The position numbers and the translations under genes were made by a program. From positions 1 through 5,799 of the forward strand of contig JBBTYJ010000011.1 of the NCBI GenBank assembly GCA_038061835.1: 5,799 nt of DNA, in the 5' to 3' direction. The stretch is from UBA5004 sp038061835. GTDB lineage: Bacteria; Patescibacteriota; Minisyncoccia; Phycocordibacterales; Zambryskibacteraceae. Numbering within the stretch: position 1 is the first letter of the stretch; each line of letters starts with the position of its first letter. Below, in pieces: positions 1 through 4,206 of the stretch. The notes beneath the pieces were generated by a model that saw only the letters and a program-made list of their open reading frames with translations, was not told the origin of the DNA and searched no databases.

Positions 1-90
1 ATTATCTTCGACTTCATGATTAAAAAATTTTCTTCCCCCAAAATTAAAATATGGTCTGACGCTTTTATGTTAACACGATTTCCTATGCGG

Positions 91-162
91 TGCTCCCGGC
101 AGGAATCGGACCTGCATAACTGGCTTAGAAGTCCAGTGTTCTATCCATTGAACTACAGGAGC
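91..162 (-). tRNA. trnR(ucu): tRNA-Arg (anticodon UCU)
   Basis: On the minus strand the segment folds as a tRNA. The acceptor arm GCTCCTG pairs with CGGGAGC (one G-U), the T-arm has a TTCGATT-type loop on the plus-strand segment near 99-115, and the anticodon loop CTTCTAA gives anticodon TCT, reading AGA/AGG. The discriminator base is A. The next three bases are CCG, so the CCA tail is not encoded and must be added by a nucleotidyltransferase. The last anticodon-stem pair (31-39) is an A-G mismatch, which is tolerated in some tRNAs. It is the last gene of the minus-strand group and lies 11 nt after the stop of the small ORF upstream, so it may be processed from a longer transcript. Confidence 0.93.
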
Positions 163-173
163 ATTTATTTTGC

Positions 174-452
174 CTAAAAACTTTCAAAAAGCATTTGTTT
201 CCAGGTCATTACTTTCCTAAACAAATCCTTTGAGCAAACGATAACGGAACATGTGCCATTATAAAGAATATTCTTTCTTTGTCCTAATGTACTTTCTTTT
301 ATATACAATTTATAAAACTGTGACTTAGGTATACCAGTTTTCTTCATCCAGAAACTTGTAACAGCTTGGTTTGAGTGTAAATTGTGTATATGCAAGGCAA
401 TTCTGAAACGGCTTTCTGACACATCACACACTTCTCTCAACCATTTCATCAT
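174..452 (-). CDS. Hypothetical 92-aa protein, possibly C-terminal remnant
   Basis: A 92-residue ORF starting with two adjacent ATG codons. I do not recognise a named family. The central segment (about residues 34-70: FWMKKTGIPKSQFYK, then a basic stretch and YNGTCSVIV) resembles the C-terminal half of larger uncharacterised proteins of candidate-phyla bacteria that carry an N-terminal helix-turn-helix; this is from memory and unverified. Two TAA codons lie immediately upstream in frame (TAA CAG TAA CTT before the ATG) and there is no clear Shine-Dalgarno sequence, so the gene may have lost its 5' part. Cys9, Cys68 and Cys73 are present, with no membrane segment or signal peptide. It lies 33 nt after the malic enzyme stop on the same strand and 11 nt before tRNA-Arg, so it would be co-transcribed with both. 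It could be a short intact gene or a decaying fragment. Confidence 0.5.
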   Translation of the reverse strand: MMKWLREVCDVSESRFRIALHIHNLHSNQAVTSFWMKKTGIPKSQFYKLYIKESTLGQRKNILYNGTCSVIVCSKDLFRKVMTWKQMLFESF

Positions 453-485
453 AAGTTACTGTTAGATTTTTGTGGGTAGATACTA

Positions 486-1646
486 TCAACTACTCTTGGC
501 AAGTTTTTTCACGGCGTTAGAAACAGCCAGAACCACTTTTTTATCAAAAATATCTGGGATAATTTTCCCCGCTGTGGGTTTGCTGACCACGTCCGCGAGA
601 GCTTCGGCTGCCGCCACTTTCATTTTCTCAGTGATTTTGGATGTGCGAGATTCTATTGCTCCTTTGAAAATTCCCGGATAAACAAGAACGTTGTTGATTT
701 GGTTTGGGAAATCGGATCGACCGGAGGCGACAATGGCCGCGCCAGCGCGCTTGGCGTCAGCCGGCATAATTTCTGGTATAGGATTGGCCATTGCGAAAAT
801 AATGGCTTTCTCTGCCATAGCTTTGATATCGGATGGTTTTAACACATTGCCTTTTGAAACACCGATGAAGATATCCGCGTTTTTAAGAGCGTCCGAAAGT
901 GAGCCAGACACATTTTGTTTATTGGTGATTTTAAGAATCTCTTTTTTCACCGAGACTAGATTCTTTCGTTTCTTATTGATTACACCCTGACTATCACAAA
1001 TCACAATATTTTCCACCCCGTAATAATGAAGCAATTTTGTAATGGCAATCCCGGCCGCACCCGCGCCGTTTATAACCACTTGCACCGATTCTTTACGTTT
1101 GCGAACAACCTTTAGCGCGTTGATTATACCGGCCAACACTACAATAGCGGTGCCATGCTGATCATCGTGCATGACAGGTATATTCAATTCTTTTTTTAAT
1201 TGTTCTTCGATTTCAAAACAACGCGGCGCTGAAATATCTTCCAGATTGATACCGCCAAATGTCGGGGCTATGGCCTTGACCGCAGCTATTATCTCTTCAA
1301 CTTTCTGCGTGGAAAGTACGATGGGGAAACCATCGATATTGGCAAAACGCTTAAAAAGTACAGCCTTGCCTTCCATGATAGGCAACGCTCCTTCCGGGCC
1401 AATATTACCAAGTCCAAGCACTGCAGATCCGTCAGACACAATAGCCACACCGTTTTTGGTTGCGGTCATATCATAGGCGAGAGACTTATTCTTAGATATG
1501 GCGAGTGCCGGGCCGGCGACGCCCGGCGTATAAGCGATTGATAAATCATGGTGGTTATTTATAGGAAGTTTTCCAATGACCGAAATTTTTCCGCGGACTT
1601 TGCGGTGGGCCTGAACACTTAATTTTTGATAATCTTTTTTCATCAT
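486..1646 (-). CDS. NAD(P)-dependent malic enzyme (malate dehydrogenase, decarboxylating)
   Basis: A 386-aa cytosolic enzyme that oxidatively decarboxylates malate to pyruvate and CO2 with reduction of NAD+ or NADP+; cofactor choice cannot be decided by eye. The N-terminal malic domain (about 1-165) holds SIAYTPGVA with the catalytic Tyr39, MEGKAVLFK with catalytic Lys94, and the metal ligands in LEDISAPRCFE (Glu136, Asp137) and MHDDQHGTA (Asp162). The C-terminal Rossmann domain has the dinucleotide-binding loop GAGAAG at 194-199, then ANPIPEI and SDFPNQINNVLVYPGIF. The length matches the short bacterial form without the phosphotransacetylase-like tail of the MaeB type. The start is one of two tandem ATG codons; the encoded CCA of tRNA-Val ends 7 nt upstream, leaving no room for a separate promoter or a normal Shine-Dalgarno site. 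Expression is therefore probably from the tRNA-Val promoter. It is complete, with all expected catalytic residues. Confidence 0.95.
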   Translation of the reverse strand: MMKKDYQKLSVQAHRKVRGKISVIGKLPINNHHDLSIAYTPGVAGPALAISKNKSLAYDMTATKNGVAIVSDGSAVLGLGNIGPEGALPIMEGKAVLFKRFANIDGFPIVLSTQKVEEIIAAVKAIAPTFGGINLEDISAPRCFEIEEQLKKELNIPVMHDDQHGTAIVVLAGIINALKVVRKRKESVQVVINGAGAAGIAITKLLHYYGVENIVICDSQGVINKKRKNLVSVKKEILKITNKQNVSGSLSDALKNADIFIGVSKGNVLKPSDIKAMAEKAIIFAMANPIPEIMPADAKRAGAAIVASGRSDFPNQINNVLVYPGIFKGAIESRTSKITEKMKVAAAEALADVVSKPTAGKIIPDIFDKKVVLAVSNAVKKLAKSS

Positions 1647-1653
1647 TTAATCT

Positions 1654-1730
1654 TGGTGAGCGGTGGAGGATTCGAACCCCCGGCCTACTGTGTGTAAAAC
1701 AGTCGCTCTAACCAACTGAGCTAACCGCCC
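1654..1730 (-). tRNA. trnV(uac): tRNA-Val (anticodon UAC), CCA encoded
   Basis: Minus-strand cloverleaf: acceptor GGGCGGT pairs with ACCGCTC (one G-U), D-arm with TTGGTT, anticodon stem ACTGT/ACAGT enclosing TTTACAC (anticodon TAC, plus-strand 1694-1696), and T-loop TTCGAAT. The discriminator A is followed by an encoded CCA (plus-strand 1654-1656). The malic enzyme start lies 7 nt downstream, so 3' processing of this tRNA would fix the 5' end of that mRNA. It is divergent from tRNA-Leu(CAG) across a 68-bp spacer. Confidence 0.96.
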
Positions 1731-1798
1731 TTCCATGTCCATGTATTGGAGTAAACTCCAATGGCACGATGTTATCATATATTGTATGGTCTGTGTAT
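1731..1798. promoter_or_regulatory. Divergent tRNA spacer with inverted repeat
   Basis: A 68-bp gap between two divergent tRNA genes that must contain, or lie next to, promoters for both operons. It holds a perfect inverted repeat at 1745-1762 (ATTGGAG, TAAA, CTCCAAT), a tandem CCATGT CCATGT at 1733-1744, and an AT-rich block near 1772-1788 (TATCATATATTGTAT) that offers -10-like hexamers in both directions. No convincing -35/-10 pair could be fixed by eye. The inverted repeat could be a regulator site or a structure in the 5' leader of pre-tRNA-Val. Confidence 0.4.
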
Positions 1799-1882
1799 GA
1801 GCACGTGGCGGAATTGGCAGACGCGCTGGCTTCAGGAGCCAGTGAGAGCAATCTCGTGGAGGTTCAAATCCTCTCGTGCTCA
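1799..1882 (+). tRNA. trnL(cag): tRNA-Leu (anticodon CAG), CCA not encoded
   Basis: Class II tRNA: acceptor GAGCACG pairs with CGTGCTC, D-loop contains GG, anticodon stem CTGGC/GCCAG encloses TTCAGGA (anticodon CAG, 1833-1835, reading CUG), long variable arm GAGA-GCAA-TCTC, T-arm GGAGG/CCTCT with TTCAAAT. The discriminator is A at 1882. The following bases are CTT, so CCA is added after transcription, unlike tRNA-Val and tRNA-Leu(GAG) in this window. The pseudouridine synthase begins 8 nt further on. Confidence 0.96.
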
Positions 1883-1890
1883 CTTTTACA

Positions 1891-2649
1891 ATGATTGATT
1901 TATCCACACACATTCTTTATGAAGACGGGGATATTGTCGTGCTCGATAAGCCGGCGGGCTTGATTGTGCATCCGGACGGTCGTACCAAAGAGCCGAGTGT
2001 GTCCGAATGGTTTGTAGGGAAATATCCGGAAGCTGAGAATGTGGGTGAGGATCTCGGTAATATTAAACGTCCCGGAATTGTACACAGAATAGATCGAGAG
2101 ACTTCGGGCGTCTTGCTTCTTGCTAAAACAAAAATCGGACACAAAGTCTTGAAAGAACAATTTCAAAAAAGGGAAATTCAAAAAATTTACCATCTTTTTG
2201 TTTATGGCAATCTTAAAGATGATCAAGGTACCATTAATTTACCGATAGGTAGGAGTAAAGGTAATTATAGGAAATGGGAGGCGAAGAGGGAGGCCCGCCT
2301 CGCGTCGACGAGCGACCGCGAGTCGAGGCGGGAAAGAGAAGCAATCACCTATTTTAAAGTATTAAAACGTAGTTCGAAGAAAGACGTGACTTTTCTCGAA
2401 GCTAAACCAAAGACGGGTAGGACACACCAGATTCGAGTGCATTTCAAGGCACTTCATCATCCTGTTGTCTGCGACAAACTTTATGGCGGTCGTCGAGGTT
2501 TAGATAAAGATAGTGGCACGCTCGGTTTTAATCGCTTGGCTCTTCATGCCCGCGCTGTCACTTTCAAAAAAGTGGATGGCGAATCAATTACTATCGAAGC
2601 TCCGTATCCAAAGGATTTTCAAAAAGTGTTGAAAAAGCTGAATTTATAG
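1891..2649 (+). CDS. RluA-family pseudouridine synthase (23S rRNA/tRNA)
   Basis: A 252-aa enzyme that isomerises uridine to pseudouridine in structured RNA; whether the target is 23S rRNA (RluC/RluD-like) or tRNA (RluA/TruC-like) cannot be told. The signature HRIDRETSG (65-73) has the catalytic Asp68. Downstream are KIYHLFVYG (98-106), INLPIGR (115-121), the conserved TGRTHQIRVH (175-184) and HPVVCDKLYGG. There is no N-terminal S4 domain. The start at ATG 1891 is preferred: the frame stays open upstream to a GTG at 1876, but that lies inside the tRNA-Leu gene. With tRNA processing the mRNA leader would be only 8 nt with no Shine-Dalgarno motif. Residues about 134-148 form a charged segment encoded by a GC-rich inverted repeat and look like an insertion relative to the usual linker before the (R)EAIT strand. 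The catalytic parts are intact. Confidence 0.94.
   Translation: MIDLSTHILYEDGDIVVLDKPAGLIVHPDGRTKEPSVSEWFVGKYPEAENVGEDLGNIKRPGIVHRIDRETSGVLLLAKTKIGHKVLKEQFQKREIQKIYHLFVYGNLKDDQGTINLPIGRSKGNYRKWEAKREARLASTSDRESRREREAITYFKVLKRSSKKDVTFLEAKPKTGRTHQIRVHFKALHHPVVCDKLYGGRRGLDKDSGTLGFNRLALHARAVTFKKVDGESITIEAPYPKDFQKVLKKLNL
2294..2332. repeat. GC-rich palindromic element inside the rluA-like gene
   Basis: The 9-bp arms CCCGCCTCG (2294-2302) and CGAGGCGGG (2324-2332) are perfect inverted repeats around a 21-nt GC-rich loop. The loop can form a competing hairpin (CTCGCG 2299-2304 with CGCGAG 2317-2322). The 39-bp unit is in frame, encodes about residues 135-147 of the pseudouridine synthase (RLASTSDRESR), and is much richer in G+C than the flanking AT-rich codons. 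It resembles palindromic repeat elements known to sit inside coding sequences, such as Rickettsia palindromic elements, but family membership is unproven. Confidence 0.6.
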
Positions 2650-2658
2650 CTATAAATT
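2641..2658. repeat. 18-bp perfect AT-rich palindrome over the rluA-like stop codon
   Basis: AATTTATAG followed directly by CTATAAATT is a perfect palindrome with no loop. Its left arm ends with the TAG stop of the pseudouridine synthase. No T-run follows, so it is a poor intrinsic terminator. It could be a dimeric protein site upstream of the DGR target promoter, or chance. Confidence 0.4.
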
Positions 2659-2675
2659 TAGGTCACCCAATTTCC

Positions 2676-2703
2676 TTGACAGTAACACACCTTGTGCTAT
2701 AAT
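2676..2703 (+). promoter_or_regulatory. Consensus sigma70-type promoter of the DGR target gene
   Basis: TTGACA (2676-2681) and TATAAT (2698-2703) both match the consensus fully and are spaced by 16 bp. Transcription would begin near 2710, giving a leader of about 53 nt before the ATG at 2763. This is the strongest promoter visible in the window and predicts high expression of the diversified protein. Confidence 0.85.
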
Positions 2704-2746
2704 TGAGGTAGATAATGAAGCAATTGGGCTTCTATCTGATCTTCAC

Positions 2747-2754
2747 AAAGGAGG
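2747..2754 (+). promoter_or_regulatory. Strong Shine-Dalgarno site deciding the target gene start
   Basis: AAAGGAGG lies 8 nt before ATG 2763, an optimal spacing. It rules out the in-frame ATG at 2715, which sits only a few bases after the predicted transcription start and has no comparable site. It is the clearest ribosome binding site in the window. Confidence 0.88.
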
Positions 2755-2762
2755 AAAGGATC

Positions 2763-3521
2763 ATGCGTAAGCACGATAAGGTCCCCGCTACGAGCGGGCA
2801 AGTGGGCGAAATCGCAGGTGCTCTCGTCGGCGAGATGAACTTCTCGAAGGATGAAGCGAAGGCGATTATCGGCGAAATGGGCACGTTCCGCAGGGACGTG
2901 CGTCGGTTCTACCAACAGTATCGTAACAATATGATTGTGGATTTCTCGGCAGATCTCGATCGATGGGTAGCAGTCTACGGGAAACTTTTTGGCCAGAATC
3001 AGAAACCGAATCTCTCGGGGATTCACATCCCGAAGAGGCCGGAGAACGTTGGACCGGCGCGTCTCATCGTTGTGGTACACGAGCTCATCAAATGGTCGGG
3101 TAATTACGGTCCACTGCAAGGAGTACAAGAAGCTCTTAAAGAGCACTTTCCATGCTGGCAGTACTCGAGTGACCTGGATAAAGAGATTACCACCAACGAC
3201 CGCGATCTCAGAACCGGCTCATATGCTGTGTGGGTTCGGGACGTACGCGAGGCCGACGAAGATCTCAAGAATCTCTCGGCCCATGATTTGGCTGAACAGA
3301 AGATTTCCGGAATCGTCACCCTTGAACGCCAACTTCTCGAAGCGGATTATTTCTTCGAGAAGAAAGAACATCTGGACCAGCAGAACAGAACGCTGTGTTC
3401 GGGTTCTCGCGACCGCGGTGGCGGTGTGCCGCGCGCGGACTGGGACGATCTGTTCGGCATCGGCTGGTACGATCCGTCGCATTGCGGTCCGGGCCTCCGT
3501 TCCCGCAGGGTCTGGGCCTAG
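2763..3521 (+). CDS. DGR target (variable) protein
   Basis: A 252-aa protein whose C-terminal residues 214-248 are encoded by the VR. Residues 1-80 are polar and probably helical (GEIAGALVGEM, DEAKAIIGEMGTFRRDVRRFYQQY). Residues about 90-210 form a second region with LIVVVHELIKW, HFPCWQYSSDLD, SYAVWVRD and LERQLLEADYFFEKKEHLD, ending in LCSGSR at the VR border. I recognise the overall look of uncharacterised proteins of about 250 aa in candidate-phyla bacteria ending in a CSGSR...VP...W...WY...LRSR module, but know no function. The VR module has the invariant W/Y/G/R pattern expected of a C-type-lectin-like or similar ligand-binding scaffold; that fold is inferred. No signal peptide or membrane segment is visible, so the protein looks cytoplasmic. 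The start is fixed by the site at 2747-2754. Base composition is richer in G+C than the RT (32 of 60 in 2821-2880 versus 21 of 60 in 4381-4440). Confidence 0.92.
   Translation: MRKHDKVPATSGQVGEIAGALVGEMNFSKDEAKAIIGEMGTFRRDVRRFYQQYRNNMIVDFSADLDRWVAVYGKLFGQNQKPNLSGIHIPKRPENVGPARLIVVVHELIKWSGNYGPLQGVQEALKEHFPCWQYSSDLDKEITTNDRDLRTGSYAVWVRDVREADEDLKNLSAHDLAEQKISGIVTLERQLLEADYFFEKKEHLDQQNRTLCSGSRDRGGGVPRADWDDLFGIGWYDPSHCGPGLRSRRVWA
3402..3508 (+). repeat. DGR variable repeat (VR)
   Basis: Aligns without gaps to 3749-3855 (constant offset 347) over 107 positions with 21 differences. All 21 are at TR adenines (16 A to G, 4 A to C, 1 A to T); 9 TR adenines are unchanged and none of 77 non-adenine positions differs. 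In the target frame 14 residues change: 217 N-D, 218 H-R, 219 D-G, 221 D-G, 224 N-R, 226 N-D, 228 N-D, 230 K-L, 232 N-G, 234 N-G, 237 N-D, 240 N-H, 242 N-G, 244 N-G; codon 248 changes silently. Residues V222, P223, W227, W235, Y236, P238, C241, P243, L245, R246 and R248 are retained. The left edge could be one base earlier (A/G at 3401); similarity is lost beyond both ends. Confidence 0.96.
3494..3505 (+). other. Candidate IMH (initiation of mutagenic homing) site
   Basis: CCTCCGTTCCCG is the adenine-free 3' block of VR, identical in TR at 3841-3852, and follows the last substituted codon. In studied DGRs the GC-rich 3' end of VR (IMH) directs one-way transfer from TR to VR, and the IMH and its TR copy differ slightly. 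Here the next bases are CAGGG after VR and AAGTT after TR, which could mark that difference. Assignment rests on position only. Confidence 0.6.
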
Positions 3522-3548
3522 CCTTTGATCTTGTATCTTGTTTCCTTT

Positions 3549-3583
3549 GGGCCAGTCCGTCGAACAGACGGACTGGCCCTTTT
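3549..3583 (+). terminator. Rho-independent terminator after the target gene
   Basis: A perfect 13-bp stem (3549-3561 with 3567-3579; GGGCCAGTCCGTC on the left) with loop GAACA, followed by TTTT. It begins 27 nt after the target stop codon and should end the target mRNA, separating it from TR. In some DGRs a hairpin close downstream of VR is also needed for target-site recognition; this one begins about 40 nt after VR, farther than in the Bordetella phage system, so a dual role is possible but speculative. Confidence 0.9.
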
Positions 3584-3748
3584 CGTGTATAATTAATTTG
3601 CGATTGTTAAATCAATCTTATGATAATGATTTGTCGCTAAATAAAACTGCTTGCCCTACTTAACACAATGCCCGTGAGTACAGCGGGAAATTCATAAATA
3701 CAGAAAGGCAAGCGCCTTTCGATGTTACGGATGAAGCGGGGCAACGAA
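3584..3748 (+). promoter_or_regulatory. Non-coding leader of the TR transcript
   Basis: No supported gene. A possible weak promoter is TTGCGA (3598-3603), an 18-bp spacer and GATAAT (3622-3627), which would start TR RNA near 3634. A perfect 7-bp hairpin GAAAGGC-AAGC-GCCTTTC occupies 3703-3720, about 28 nt before TR, and a small CCCG...CGGG pairing (3671-3674 with 3684-3687) lies before it. These could be structural parts of the TR RNA. The promoter assignment is weak. Confidence 0.4.
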
Positions 3749-3855
3749 GGTTCTCGCAACCACGATGGCGATGTGCCGAACGCGAACTGGAACGATAAGT
3801 TCAACATCAACTGGTACAATCCGTCGAATTGCAATCCGAACCTCCGTTCCCGAAG
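3749..3855 (+). repeat. DGR template repeat (TR)
   Basis: The invariant donor copy of VR, in non-coding DNA 228 bp after the target stop codon. It has 30 adenines in 107 bases, placed so that in the target frame ten codons are AAC or AAT. When both adenines of such a codon vary, 15 amino acids can be made and no stop codon. The other variable codons are CAC, three GAT, TAC and one AAG; only AAG can become a stop (TAG). Hydrophobic and structural codons such as TGG, TTC, CCG and TGC lack adenine and are therefore protected. It is read on the same strand as VR and RT. A hairpin at 3860-3889 begins 4 nt after its end. Confidence 0.95.
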
Positions 3856-3857
3856 TT

Positions 3858-4190
3858 TTACAAAAGCTCTCCTAATGGGGAGTTTTTGTTTAAGTATTTT
3901 TCCCAACCGGTAACTTCTTTTGATATTTCTTGAAGTTTTTCTTCCAATAATAAGTATGGTTTTTCTTGTATTATCTTTAGTTCCGATTCAACTCTAATTA
4001 AATATTTCAAAGTTTCCGTCTTTATTCTCAATTTTATGACTGATTCCTGTTTTTCAATCGAGACTCTTCTTAAAGATGCTTTGATGCTTAGAACAAGTAG
4101 CTTTATACAGATTTTTTCTATTACTCCGTGTAATCCGAGTTTATCGCGTTTGGGTAGTCTGTTACCAATCTGATAAATTTCCTTGTACAA
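3858..4190 (-). CDS. avd: Avd-like DGR accessory protein (four-helix bundle)
   Basis: A 110-aa basic, helix-rich protein beginning YKEIYQIGNRLPKRDKLG, with long amphipathic segments LSIKASLRR, SVIKLRIKTETLKYLIRV, ELKIIQEKPYLLLEEKLQEIS and a WEKYLNK tail. This matches the Avd/bAvd four-helix bundle family, which overlaps the proteins annotated from 23S rRNA intervening sequences. Avd proteins form pentamers, bind the RT and TR RNA, and are needed for mutagenic cDNA synthesis. The start is taken at TTG (4190-4188); the frame is open upstream with no ATG, so the true N-terminus is uncertain, and an ATT codon lies a few codons before. The gene is on the opposite strand to the RT, head-to-head with it, and its last codons lie in the hairpin next to TR. 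I infer function from sequence look plus location in a DGR. Confidence 0.8.
   Translation of the reverse strand: MYKEIYQIGNRLPKRDKLGLHGVIEKICIKLLVLSIKASLRRVSIEKQESVIKLRIKTETLKYLIRVESELKIIQEKPYLLLEEKLQEISKEVTGWEKYLNKNSPLGELL
3860..3889. terminator. Bidirectional hairpin between TR and avd
   Basis: ACAAAAGCTCTCC pairs with GGGGAGTTTTTGT over 13 positions (two G-U) around loop TAAT. Read on the plus strand it ends in TTTTTGTTT and would stop TR transcription about 30-35 nt past TR. Read on the minus strand it ends in CTTTTGT and would stop avd transcription at its own stop codon (3860-3858). It also encodes the last residues of Avd (NSPLGELL). It may instead be a structural part of the TR RNA used for cDNA priming. 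Confidence 0.65.
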
Positions 4191-4206
4191 TGATTGGATA
4201 TGGAAA

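Noticed and set aside
1..90. Possible gene or terminator in the left end
   Set aside because: The AT-rich sequence has no supported ORF and no stem followed by a T-run after tRNA-Arg on the minus strand.
691..1476. Plus-strand ORFs (99 and 101 aa) antisense to the malic enzyme
   Set aside because: They are mirror frames of a gene with full catalytic motifs on the minus strand.
1876..1890. GTG start 5 codons upstream for the pseudouridine synthase
   Set aside because: It falls inside the acceptor stem of tRNA-Leu(CAG).
1647..1913. 88-aa minus-strand ORF
   Set aside because: It runs through both tRNA genes in antisense or sense and has no protein-like features.
2715..2762. Upstream in-frame ATG giving a 268-aa target protein
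   Set aside because: It lies a few bases after the predicted transcription start and lacks a good ribosome site, while AAAGGAGG sits 8 nt before ATG 2763.
3391..3401. Extension of VR/TR homology further upstream
   Set aside because: Apart from one A/G column at 3401, aligned bases differ at C and G as well as A, so homology is not supported.
2989..3528. 179-aa plus-strand ORF overlapping the target gene in another frame
   Set aside because: It is an open shadow frame of the GC-rich target gene, rich in Arg, Ser and Thr, with no ribosome site. The VR/TR substitution pattern fits the frame beginning at 2763.
3722..3913. 63-aa plus-strand ORF starting MLRMKRGNEG
   Set aside because: It is TR read in the frame of the target protein. 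It is open only because TR mirrors the coding VR; it has no ribosome site and continues into the avd antisense region.
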